From: Cordia subcordata | Taxonomy: Eukaryota; Streptophyta; Magnoliopsida; Boraginales; Cordiaceae | Assembly (NCBI GenBank): GCA_028554755.1 | Contig: JAPTOF010000001.1 | Span: 28,137,501-28,201,500 of the forward strand | Direction: 5' to 3' | Length of the DNA: 64,000 nt | In this document: piece by piece, positions 1-9,580 of the stretch | How positions within the stretch are numbered: position 1 is the stretch's first letter | How the letters are laid out: each line of letters opens with the position of its first letter | Program-made: the position numbers and the translations under genes | Notes under the pieces: model-generated | The model's database searches: none | Seen by the model: the letters and a program-made list of their open reading frames with translations, nothing else | What the model was told of the DNA's origin: nothing

Positions 1-56
1 AATTCCGAGTCTGCTTTGTTTATGAACAAGGAAGCTATAAGTAATGCAACTATGAA
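1..56 (+). other. Plastid DNA just upstream of rrn16 (nuclear plastid insertion)
   Basis: These bases match, from memory, the plastid spacer directly before the 16S rRNA gene, including the run TATGAACAAGGAAGCTATAA. They are continuous with the rRNA gene, so the plastid insertion begins left of the window and its left junction cannot be seen. Confidence 0.85.
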
Positions 57-937
57 TCTCATGGAGAGTTCGATCCTGGCTCAGGATGAACGCTGGCGGC
101 ATGTGTAACACATCCAAGTCAGACGGGAAGTGGTGTTTCCAGTGGGGGACGGGTGAGTAACACGTAAAAACCTACCCTTGGGAGGGGAACAACAGCTCTA
201 AATGGCTGCTAATACCCCATAGGATGAGGAGCAAAATGAGGAATCCGCCCGAAGAGGGGCTTGCGTCTGATTAGCTAGTTGGTGAGGCAATAGCTTACCA
301 AGGCAATGATCAGTAGCTAGTCCAAGAGGATGATCAGCCATAATGGGACTGAGACATAGCCCAGACTCCTACGGGAGGCAGTAGTGGGGAATATTTCGCA
401 ATGGGCGAAAGCGAACGGAGCAATGCCGTGTGGAGGTAAAAGGCCTACGGGTCGTGAACTTCTTTTCCCGGAGAAGAAGCAATGACGGTATCTGCGGAAT
501 AAGCATCGGCTAACTCTGTGCTAGCAGCCACGGTAATACAGAGGATGCAAGCGTTATCCGGAATGATTGGGCGTAAAGCTTCTGTAAGTGGCTTTTTAAG
601 TCCGCCGTTAAATCCCAGGGCTCAACCCTGGACAGGCAGTGGAAACTACCAAGCTAGAGTATGGTCGGGGCAGAGGGAATTTCTGGTGGAGCGGTGAAAT
701 GCGTAGAGATCGGAAAGAACACCAACAGCAAAAGCACTCTACTGGGCCAACACTGACACTGAGAGACGAAAGCTAGGGGAGCGAATGGGATTAGATACCC
801 TAGTAGTCCTAGCCATAAACGATCGATACTAGGCGCTGTACGTATCGACCCGTGCAGTGCTGTAACTAATGCGTTAAGTATCCCGCCTGGGGAGTACGTT
901 CACAGGAATGAAACTCAAAGGAATTGACGGGGGCCCA

Positions 938-970
<33 letters not shown>

Positions 971-1200
971 CAAAGAGAAGAAATTTACCAGGGCTTGACA
1001 TGCCGTGAATCCTCTTGAAAGAGAGGGGTGCCTTCGGGAACGCAGACACAGATGGTGCATGGATGTCGTCAACTCGTGCCGTAAGGTGTTGGGTTAATTC
1101 CCGCAACGAGCACAACCCTCGTGTATAGTTGCCATCGTTGAGTTTGGAACCCTGAACAGATTGCCGGTGATAAGCCGGAGAAAGGTGACGATGAAGTCAT
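57..1200 (+). rRNA. rrn16: Truncated, decayed plastid 16S rRNA gene (NUPT)
   Basis: The sequence is collinear with plant plastid 16S rRNA. It starts at TCTCATGGAGAGTTCGATCC and runs through the universal segments: the ACTCCTACGGGAGGCAG region near 366, a degraded GTGCCAGCAGCCGCGG near 518, AAACTCAAAGGAATTGACGG near 910, and the GCAACGAGC region near 1104. It stops near 1200, about three quarters of the way through a gene of roughly 1.49 kb. Many positions differ from the plastid sequence mostly as C-to-T or G-to-A changes, the pattern expected after deamination of methylated nuclear cytosines. A transferred, non-functional copy is therefore far likelier than a working rRNA gene. Open frames on the opposite strand are chance. 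Confidence 0.95.
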
Positions 1201-1399
1201 GAATTCTAAATGAAGATGCATGAGATGATGCATGACTATAGGGGTCATAGTTAGCACTAGCCCTAGGTGGGGAATTTTCATAGGGACAGAAAACAGTTGG
1301 ATGCATAAAACTTCCACAAATGTGACATGCAATGGGAACCTATTCGACTGGTAGGGAGGAGGATACAAGTGACCACCATGATGTATTAGGATCATTCAT
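1200..1399 (-). pseudogene. N-terminal fragment of the zinc-knuckle protein of a family-B non-autonomous element
   Basis: Read on the minus strand from the ATG at 1399, this is the same protein start found at 37484 and 57362 (N/T-DPN-x-S-W-W-S-L-V). An intact CX2CX4HX4C knuckle, CHICGSFMHPTVFC, follows. One in-frame stop lies between the start and the knuckle, where the related copies have an arginine codon. Similarity ends at 1200, where plastid DNA begins, so the rest of the protein is missing. A primer-binding site and LTR lie upstream (1553-1570, 1577 onward), as expected for the 5' end of a minus-strand element. Confidence 0.85.
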
Positions 1400-1552
1400 G
1401 ATTAATTGACACAAGTAAACCTTTTCACAATGGTCAACAACTCTTTTTGAATTTTTTTATTAATCAAAATAAAGAAAACATGAAAAGAAAAGATAAAACA
1501 ACACGTAACGAGCTAAGACACACAAAAACGAAGAAACCAAACAACCATTGCT
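1400..1552 (-). other. Untranslated leader of the family-B element
   Basis: This stretch lies between the primer-binding site and the start codon on the minus strand. It is low in complexity, rich in T on the plus strand around 1441-1460 and in A further on, and resembles the A-rich leader at 37380-37450. No coding capacity is seen. Confidence 0.6.
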
Positions 1553-1570
1553 TTCCCGGCAACGGTGCCA
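1553..1570 (-). other. Primer-binding site, tRNA-Asp type
   Basis: On the minus strand this reads TGGCACCGTTGCCGGGAA, a near-match to TGGCGCCGTTGCCGGGGA, which pairs with the 3' end of plant tRNA-Asp and is typical of Athila elements. It lies six bases inside the LTR end at 1577. Confidence 0.85.
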
Positions 1571-1576
1571 AGAACT

Positions 1577-1957
1577 TGATCGCTATCTCGCGGCACAAGC
1601 CTAAATCGCCCACAAGAGCACGGGTCGTGTGTAATACGATGTATGCGAATGTGGGGTCGAATCCACAGGGAAGCCTAATGTGTATAGTGTCCTAAGCTAT
1701 GCGCATCCTAAGAGCTACATATTGGGACCTAAACTACACTCTTTTTGGGGATTTTTTGGTTTAAAGGGAGCTCAGAGAGGTAAAGCTAAATTAAGGACAA
1801 GGAAACAAAAGATGCTTGTGTGACAGGGAAATCTAGTAATCTAAGGGGATTCAAACATTGAAAATGGGGAACTAGGGTGATTACGTCTTGTTTTTGGGTG
1901 ATTACTACGTCTTTCTAAAGTTACTTGATGGATTATGCTAAATGCTCTAATCTAGAC
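1577..1957 (-). repeat. Family-B 5' LTR, primer-site-proximal part
   Basis: This is the end of the LTR next to the primer site. On the plus strand it starts TGATCGC. It resembles the LTR at 42736-43862: both carry GTGGGGTCGAATCC- or GTGGGGTCAAATCC-type blocks and the run TGTATAGTGT. It is interrupted at 1957 by Element 1 and resumes at 13780; the two halves are flanked by TAGAC. Confidence 0.85.
1953..1957. repeat. Target-site duplication of Element 1 (left)
   Basis: TAGAC occurs immediately before the LTR of Element 1, and TAGAC follows its other LTR at 13775-13779. A matching 5-bp duplication shows that both ends belong to one insertion into the family-B LTR. Confidence 0.9.
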
Positions 1958-3900
1958 TGGTGTCGTATTTCGAGTGCAAGCTCTAAAAGACCCGCAAGCG
2001 TACGGATCATGCAACATAGTGTGTACAAGTGCGGGTGTCGAACCACAGGGAGGCGTGAATAATGCGGGTGAATTCTATGCTTGGTGTTCTAGAAAGTGCC
2101 AAAAAGAAAGATCTAAACTAGACATATTTTTTTGGGGTTTTGGATTATCGGGAGCTCTAGGTAAAGGAAATAAAACTAAACTATGAATATGAAAAATGGG
2201 AGCGCAAGTTGGTCAAGAGGGAACTAACACTTGAGAAGGGGTTAGGGTGACTTCGACTTATGAATGGGTAATTCTATACTCAAATGCTATGGGATTAAGG
2301 GATGATGGCTAACTATCATGAGTGCTCTTAACTAGGTTGCTAGTTAGTGTCCTAATTTCCCCCTAGGACTCGATGTGGGTCCGTCCCTAGGCGGCGCCTC
2401 CTAGAGCTATAGCGTGGTCCTTTTGACCTAGGGCCTCAAGAGTGACTAACTAACTTCCTAGGTGGCTTAGAATGAACCTACCTTAGTACCTAAACCTTTG
2501 GCTGGATTTAAAGCCAAGACCTAGTGTTGCTAAAGTCGACTAAACCTATCCGGACACCTATTGGCTGGATTTAAAGCCAAAGGAGACTCGGCCTAGACTA
2601 GCGCTAAGTTATACTTCGTCATTCTAAGGTCAGTACAGCAGGATTTGACTTGCTAGTGCGTTCATACATGTTCAAGGCCAAGGTGCGCGTGAATAATGGA
2701 ACCTATTCAACTACCAAACATCGCCATGTTCAGTTCACACCATTAGAAATAATTAACAACCAACACGTATGCGTTATTGAAGTTATGCTTGTTACTAGGC
2801 ATGCAAATATACATATAGACATGAATAAAAGCATTACCCACTTCATAGCATGCACATATAAACACATAGACATGATTATAACATGGATTAGATGTGTTTA
2901 GTAACAAACAAACTTCAATTTATACACATGTTACTCATCTAGGCATTTTATCAAACACTTAGACATGAATGAGAAAATACCCATTTGAACAAGACAATTC
3001 GAAACATGTATATATATACAGCCATCATATCCCATATCATAAGAGTATATAGTTAACCCATTACATAAGTTAAATCACCCTACACAAGTCTACTCAATCA
3101 TAATAGGAAATAGAATGAAAGAGAGATAATGACGCTTCCCTTTCATCCTAGCTAATCTTATACAAAGCTTTTGAGCAAACTTGATTCCAAAATGTTTGAA
3201 CCCTCCAAATCAAGCTTGGTTCTTAGTGAGAAATGTGTGAAAAGTGTGTGTGAAGTGGGTGGGATCTAGGGTTAAGTGTGTGAAAATTTTAGGTGTGAAG
3301 TGTGTGTTAATCTACCAAAAAGTCCTCTTTTCTGCAGAATCGGGCCCTATTTATATGTTCTCAGTATATTGCCGGTCGACCGTGACGGTCGACCGGCCTC
3401 TGGACCTAGCTAGACCGGCTTTTTAATGATGCTCTCTGGACTGGCCGGTCGACCTAGCTGGTCGACCAGCTCTGGAGGGGTGGTCGTCCAGCTATTTTTG
3501 GCACCTCTCTGGAGTGGCTTGTCGACCAGCTCTTTTTCCTTGGTCATCCGGCAGACTTTCTTCCTAGCCGGTCGACTGGCTCTTTTTCCTTGGTTGTCCG
3601 ACTGACTTTCTTCCTCCATTCTTTGTCTTTTCGGCCTCTGGTATTCTCTCTTATACCCGTGCATTTCCCATCTTCATCACCTTTCATCGTCCAATCTTGA
3701 TCTTAACCCAAAGTTCACCTAAATCATTGAAAACAAGCAATTAGTGTAGCAATTTTTCTCTTAAACTCAATATGCACATTTGTTTACGTTTAAGCCTATT
3801 CTTATCAAAAGCACTACACTAATGCATTATTATGAGCACTCAACACCTCTAAAATATAGGTAAATGACAATGCAAACACACACAAAAACACAACACATTA
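1958..3900 (-). repeat. 3' LTR of Element 1 (family A)
   Basis: The LTR is 1943 bp and closely matches 11872-13774. On the plus strand it starts TGGTGTCG and ends CACATTA, where the sister LTR ends CACATCA. It holds two TTGGCTGGATTTAAAGCCAA-type inverted repeats (about 2502 and 2562), a TATA box (3347-3356) and a cluster of degenerate GGTCGACC palindromes (about 3370-3600), in that plus-strand order. Confidence 0.93.
3347..3356 (-). promoter_or_regulatory. LTR TATA box
   Basis: The minus strand reads ATATAAATAG. It lies between the GGTCGACC palindrome cluster upstream and the transcribed R/U5 part, the same place as in the LTRs at 5311, 13261 and 56022. Confidence 0.6.
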
Positions 3901-3918
3901 ACACCCCCAAACCTTCTC
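3901..3918 (-). other. Polypurine tract of Element 1
   Basis: The minus strand reads GAGAAGGTTTGGGGGTGT directly against the start of the 3' LTR. This is the usual site where plus-strand DNA synthesis begins. Confidence 0.8.
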
Positions 3919-3938
3919 CTTGCTTGTCCTCAAGCAAG
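3919..3938 (-). repeat. PPT-adjacent hairpin
   Basis: The minus strand reads CTTGAGGACAAGCAAG preceded by CTTG: an 8-bp perfect stem around a 4-base loop. The same hairpin sits beside the polypurine tract at 40821-40840, 43875-43894 and 60753-60772. Confidence 0.75.
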
Positions 3939-4016
3939 CCCAATCTTAAATTTTATCTCTAAAGTCGATACAATGGATTGCCTAAAGGATTGACTCTCTA
4001 TCAAAGTTAGTCTAAG

Positions 4017-4021
4017 AAGCA
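4017..4021. repeat. Target-site duplication of nested solo LTR (left)
   Basis: AAGCA occurs here and again at 5798-5802, flanking the LTR at 4022-5797. Confidence 0.85.
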
Positions 4022-5797
4022 TGATGTCTTCTTTCGAGTGCAAGGTTTAAAAGACCCGCAAGCGTATGGATGTGCAATATAGTGTATACGAGTGCAGGTG
4101 TCGAACCACAGGGAGGCGTGAATGATGTGAATGAATTCTATGCTTGGTATCCTAAAAGCGCCAAAGAGAAAGATCTAAACTATATATATTTCTTTTCTTT
4201 TGGATTTTGGATTGTCGAGAGCTCTATGTAAATGAAATAAAACTAAACTATGAATAAAAACAAATGGAAACGCAAGTTGATTAAGAGGAAACTAACAATT
4301 GGAAAGGGATTAGGGTGACTTTGGCTTATGAATGGGTAATTCTATACTCAAATGCTATGGGATTAAGGGATGATGGCTAACTCTCATAATTGCTCTTAAC
4401 TAGGTTGCTAATTAGTGTCCTGATTTCCCCCTAGGACTCGGTGCGGGTCCGTCCCTAGGCGACGTCTCCTAGAGCTACGGCGTGGTCCTTATGACCTAGG
4501 GCCTCAAGAGTGACTAACTAATTTCGTAGGTGGCTTAGAATGAACCTACCTTAGTACCTAAACCGTTGGCTAGGTTTAAAGCCAAGACCTAGTGTTGCTA
4601 AGGTCAACTAAATCTATCCTGAAACCTATTGGCTGGATTTAAAGCCAAAGGAGACTCGACCTAGACTAGCCCTAAATTATGCTTCTTCATTCTAAGGTCA
4701 CTACAGCAAGATTTCACTTGCTAGTACGTGCAGAAATATGCGCTATTGAAGTTATGCTCGTTACTAGGCATGCTAATACGCATATAGACATGAATAAAAG
4801 CACTACCCACTTCATAGCATCCACATATAAACACATAGACATGAGTATAACATGGATTAGATGTGTTTAGTAACAAACAAACTTCAATTTATATACATGT
4901 TATTCATCTAGGCATTTTATCAAACACATAGACATGAATGAAAGAACACCCAATTAAACAAGACAAATCAAAACATATATATATTCAACCATCATATCCC
5001 ATATCATAAGAGTATAAAATCAACCCATTACATAAGTTTAATCACCCTATACAAATCTACTCGAGCGTAATGGAAAATAGAATGAAAGAGATATAACGAA
5101 ACTCCCCTTTCATCCTAGCTAATCTTGACTGCAGCTTTTGAATAGATTTGCTCCAAAAGATTGTTGAATCCTCTAACTCAAGCCTGGTTCCTGATGAAAA
5201 GTGTGTGAAAAGGGTGTGTGAGGCGGCTAGAGAATAGGGTTAAGTGTGTGTAAGGTTTATGTGTGAAGTGCGTGTGTGGCTCCTTCAAAATTCTGCTCCG
5301 CATTGGGCTTTATTTATAGGTTCGCGCATAGCCGGTCGACCGGCTACGTCGACCGGCCTCTAGAGTACTCGACCGGCTTTCTACTAGGGCTCTTTGGAGT
5401 GGCCGGTCGACCTAGCCGGTCGACCGGCTCTTGAAGGGGGGTCGTCCGGCTTTTCGATGAATCTTTCTGGAGTGGCTCTTCTTCCTTGGTCGTCCGGCTG
5501 ACTTCCTTCATCCAATTTTTCGTCTTTTCGGCCTTTAGTCTTCTCTCTTAGACCCGTGCATGTCCTATCTACATCACCTTTCATCGTCCAATCTTTGTCT
5601 TAACCCAGAGTTCACCTAAATCATTGAAAACAAGCAATTAGTGTAGCAATTTATCTCTTAAACTCAATATGCACATTTGTTTACGCTTAAGCCTATTCCT
5701 ATCAAAAGTACTACACTAATGCATCATTATAAGCATTCAACACCTCTAAAATATAAGTAAATGGCAATGCAAACACACACCAAATCACAACTCATCA
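4022..5797 (-). mobile_element. Solo family-A LTR nested in Element 1
   Basis: This 1776-bp LTR has perfect inverted ends TGATG...CATCA and is flanked by AAGCA on both sides. No internal sequence accompanies it, so it is a solo LTR left by recombination. It interrupts the 3' non-coding region of Element 1: the flanks rejoin into sequence collinear with 43895-44000. It carries a TATA box (minus, 5311-5318), GGTCGACC palindromes (about 5334-5430) and TTGGCT-type hairpins (about 4567 and 4629). It is more diverged than the two Element 1 LTRs are from each other, and so comes from a different source copy. Confidence 0.93.
5311..5318 (-). promoter_or_regulatory. LTR TATA box (solo LTR)
   Basis: The minus strand reads TATAAATA, just downstream of the palindrome cluster, matching the position in related LTRs. 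Confidence 0.55.
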
Positions 5798-6334
5798 AAG
5801 CATAAAGGGGGCATTTCTATTGTGGAGAGATCCCCAAATCTCTTCGGATCTTCCCTCTACTCATAAGGGGTCTCGTTCCTCGTAGGAATTTCCCGAGTAG
5901 CCAATCCACCACAAGCCTAGGATTCTAACTCACGCACTCGGAATGTTGATATTTCGTGCTCCCTCAACTAACATGGCCTCCCCAACATGCACCAAGCCTC
6001 AAAGACAAGAAAAGAGAATATATAAACACAATGGCTTATAAAAAGCCTTATTCACGTATTTACAAAGATAATAACTTGTGCTAAGTTGACATTGTGTCAC
6101 TTAAGCACTTATTCACTTAACTTTTTGGTGCCTTTAGCTTTTCCTCTTTTTCACTTCATTTTTTTTATATAAATATATTTTGCACCTTTTTGCCTTTTTC
6201 ATTTTTTTTTTCGAACTTTTAATGCTTTGTATTGTATTCACACAAAAAGAAAAGAAAAAGAAAGGCTTTAGCATGTCAAAAAGAACCAATCAAGGAAAGG
6301 CACTCATATCAACAACCCTTTTTCAACACTCTTT
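5798..6334 (-). other. 3' non-coding region of Element 1
   Basis: The region is collinear with the non-coding 3' regions at 32960-33540 and 60130-60680. Landmarks are the AAGTGACACAATGTCAACTT block, the AATAAGGC block and the TTGTGGAGAGATC block. A low-complexity T-rich part on the plus strand (6120-6240) is the complement of the A-rich part in the other copies. No open frame of note and no env-like gene is present. Confidence 0.75.
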
Positions 6335-7170
6335 CCTACCAAGTTCTACCGGCAAGTGACAAGCTTTACCATAAACCAATCTAAATGGAGACATACCAAT
6401 GGGAGTCTTAAAGACGGTACGGTAGGCCCACAAAGCATCATTTAGCCTAATAGACCAATCTCTTTTATCGGGCCTAACCGTTTTCTCTAAAATGTGCTTG
6501 ATCTCTCTATTGGACACCTCCACTTGTCCACTAGTTTGCGGGTGATAAGGAGTGGCTACCTTATGGGTGACCGACTATCTTCTCAACAAGGCCTCTAAAG
6601 TCCAATGGCAAAAATGCAAACCCCCATCACTAATTAAGACCCTAGGGACTCCAAATTTGGAGAAAATGTTTTCTTTAATAAACTTAAGCACTACCCTATG
6701 GTCATTAGTGTGTGTAGAAATAGCCTCAACCCATTTGGACACATAATCAACGGCCACTACAATGTATTGGTACCCAAAGGAAGGTGGAAATGGACCCATG
6801 AAGTCTATACCCCAAACATCAAACAACTCACAAGAAAGAATAGGGGATAAAGGCATCATGTTTCTCTTAGAGATGGATCCGGATTGTTGACATCTAAAAC
6901 ACTTCTTGCAATATTCTTCGGCATCCTTAAAAAGAGAAGGCCAAAACAGTCCACTTTGCAAGACCTTCGTGGCGATCTTCTTCCCACTAAAATAACCCCC
7001 ACACCCCTCATCATGACACATGCTCAAAACGCTCTCAAACTCATCCTCAGGCACACATCGACGAATCATTTGATCCGCACACAATTTGAAAAGATAGGGA
7101 TCCTCCCAAAAGAAATGCCTAACTTGTGCTAGAAACCTATCTTTTTCTCTTTTCTCCCAATGGGAAGGAA
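6335..7170 (-). pseudogene. Integrase of Element 1, C-terminus deleted
   Basis: On the minus strand it reads through an HHCC-like zinc domain ([10 protein letters not shown], then CKKCFRCQQ) and a DDE core (WGIDFMGPF, then LISDGG, then [11 protein letters not shown]) to [12 protein letters not shown]. The second zinc-domain histidine is a tyrosine, whereas the copies at about 21490 and 31120 keep histidine. One in-frame TAG lies after EALLRR, near 6575. At 6335 the reading jumps from the CHLPVEL segment straight into 3' non-coding sequence, so the C-terminal DNA-binding region present in other copies (for example 31822-32100) is gone. The family inserts cDNA into the host chromosome; this copy cannot. 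Confidence 0.9.
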
Positions 7171-7670
7171 AATGCCCTGTAGCAAGATAATTGACAATAT
7201 TAGCAAACCAAGACGTGTGATGAGAGACGGCAAATAATTGTTCATCGGGGAATGAATCATGAAAAGGAGATGGATTACTAGAAGACTCGCTAACAAGACG
7301 GGAAAGATGATCCGCAACTAAATTTTCTCCACCCTTCTTATCCCGAATTTCTATGTCAAACTCTTGAAGGAGGAGCAACCACCTAATCAAGCGGGGCTTA
7401 GATTCTTTCTTAGACAACAAATACTTTAATGCTGCATGATCGGTGTAGACAATAACTTTGGACCCTAGGATGTATGACCTAAACTTGTCAAGGGAGAAAA
7501 CTATTGCTAGAAGCTCTTTTTCCGTAGTGGTATAATTCTTTTGTGCTTCATCAAGAGTCTTGCTAGCATAGTATACAACATGGGGCAACTTATTCTTCCT
7601 TTGACCTAAAATAGCTCCTATCGCATAATCGGATACATCACACATAACCTCAAGTGGGATACTGTAGTTA
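7171..7670 (-). pseudogene. RNase H domain and tether of Element 1
   Basis: The frame is continuous with reverse transcriptase on the minus strand and open here. Motifs in order are [15 protein letters not shown] (first acidic residue), [11 protein letters not shown] (Glu), [14 protein letters not shown] (Asp) and [10 protein letters not shown] (last Asp), then a serine-rich linker into the integrase zinc domain. The catalytic acidic residues are all visible, so this is the best-kept part of the element. In the family, RNase H removes genomic RNA during reverse transcription. Confidence 0.9.
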
Positions 7671-8883
7671 GGTGGCTGCATAATTGGGGATGTAGACAAT
7701 AAGGATTTAAGCCTATTGAAAGCTCTAACACATTCATCATTAAAGTCAAAAGGGACATCTTGTGCTAGGTGCCTAGACAAGGGGCGTGCAATATGACTAA
7801 AATCCTTAATGAATCTATGATAAAATCCTACATGCCCTAGAAAAGATCTAACATCCTTGACACACTTAGGGATAGGTAACTTTTCAATTAATTCTACTTT
7901 AGCTAGGTCAACTTGAATTCCACTAGATGATACAACATGACCCAACACTATCCCTCGTTGCACCATGAAGTGGGATTTCTCCCAACTTAACACTAGATTC
8001 TTCTCCACACATCAGTCTAAGACTGAAGAGAGATGACTCAAGCACTCATCAAAGCTATCTCGAAAGACTGAGAAATCATCCATGAAAATCTCTAAACGTC
8101 TCTCAATCATGTCACTAAAAATGGCCATCATACATCTCTGAAAAGTCGCTGGGGCATTACAGAGATCGAAGGGCATTCTCCTATAAGCAAAAGTGCCACA
8201 GGGACAAGTAAAGGTGGTCTTCTCCTGGTCCTTGGGAAACACAGGGATCTGGTTATATCCCAAATAGCCATCTAGAAAACAATAGTAGCTATGCCCAGTT
8301 ACTCTATCTAAGATCTGGTCTAGAAAGGCAATGGGAAATAATCCTTCCTAGTTTTGGAGTTGAGCTTCCTATAGTCAATACAAACTCTCCATCCCATGGG
8401 AGTACATGTAGGGATAAGCTCTCCGCTCTCATTCTCAACAACTGTGATCCCGGACTTCTTAGGGACAACTTGGACCGGGCTAACCCACTCATTATCAGAG
8501 ATCGGATAAATAATGCCTGCATCTAAAAGCTTAATGATCTCATTCTTAACTACTTCGCTCATGTGTGGGTTTAGCCTCCTTTGCATTTCCCTAGAAGGAA
8601 TGGCTCTATCCTCAAGGTGAATACAATGCATGTAAACCGAAGGGTCTATACCTCTCAAATCATAAATTTTCCACCCTATAGCCTTCCTATGTTTCTTAAG
8701 GACCTCTAAGAGACGCTTCTTATGCTCACTAGAAAGATCGGAAGTTATGATGATCGGAAGGGTCTCACTAGAGCCTAGGAATGCATATTTCAAATGATCG
8801 GGAAGGGGTTTGAGCTCTAAAGAAAGGCTAGGCTCAACCAAGGGGCACATCACTAGAAATGAGACTAAAAAGATTAACCTCAA
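7671..8883 (-). pseudogene. Reverse transcriptase of Element 1
   Basis: The domain runs from LSLELKPLPDHLKYAFLG through WVSPVQVVPKKSG, RVCIDYRKLN, the FDLCNAPATFQR segment, the catalytic FMDDFSV, and the connection segment ([17 protein letters not shown]). FMDD replaces the common YxDD, as is usual in Athila. Two lesions are seen. A one-base deletion after DYFPLPF (about 8318-8328) shifts the frame. A TGA at 8010-8020 ([16 protein letters not shown]) looks like CGA to TGA. The same one-base lesion is present in Element 2 at about 29800. It sits between protease and RNase H in the usual Ty3/gypsy order. Confidence 0.9.
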
Positions 8884-9580
8884 GTGACTTATTAGTCAAA
8901 TGGCTCTCAATCAAGGAAGTAGAAGCTACACATTTCCTCTCTAAGGTCTCCAAATCAAAACTAGACATCAATTCCTCAAATTTCCTTAATTCTTCTCCAT
9001 CAGTCATAGTCTTTTCTATAAGATCCTCAATGCAAGAATTAATCACATCCATCCTAAAGTACTCTTCTCCATCCTCTTCTCCTATACTAGCCCTATTCAC
9101 CGCCTCTACGACCTTCATAGTAGATCACAAATTCCCAAATTTCATCTCCAATACCTCGGACCTACAATGGATAATGGCATCTGTGGTGGCAAGGAAGGGG
9201 CAACTTAGAAGAATGGGTGTAAAATGTCTAGAGTCATGTCCCAAATCCATATCTAACACTATGAAGTCAACATGGTACACAAACTCACCTACCTGGACCA
9301 TAACGTCCTCTATCACTCCCCTAGGTCTACGCTCAGACCTATCAGCTAGCTGAAGAGTAACATGTGTAGGAGACAACTCACATAGACCTAGCTGCTGATA
9401 GACAGAGTAGGGAATGAGATTCACACTAGATCCTAAATCTAATAAGGCATGATCAATCTAGGTCTCACGGATCCTACAAGGAATAGTGAAAGCTCCAGGG
9501 TCACTCATCTTGGGTGGATGGCCCAAAGTACAAATACTACTCACCTTCTCCATAAGCCTCACCATTTACGTTTCCTTGTG
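8834..9580 (-). pseudogene. Protease and protease-RT linker of Element 1
   Basis: The aspartic protease signature is LLDLGSSVNLIPYSVY (plus-strand coordinates about 9400-9450), with DLG in place of DTG, as in Athila. Later protease residues include LADRSERRPRGVIEDV and VLDMDL. An in-frame TAG sits just before the active site, where related copies read RETKIDH. A second stop follows MKFGNL near 9125. The linker (STMKVVEAVNRASIG...) is acidic and reads open to about 8834. The family enzyme cuts the Gag-Pol precursor. Confidence 0.85.

Noticed and set aside
866..1395. Open frames on the minus strand across the plastid rRNA junction
   Set aside because: They lie in rRNA or in the wrong frame of the zinc-knuckle fragment. 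They start or end in plastid DNA and have no protein-like features.
2650..2901. Short frames recurring in several LTRs
   Set aside because: They recur because the LTR is repeated. They cross R/U5, vary in length between copies and have no conserved start.
6575..8008. 477-codon frame as a host enzyme gene
   Set aside because: It is the RT-RNase H-integrase part of Element 1, with upstream and downstream frames broken.
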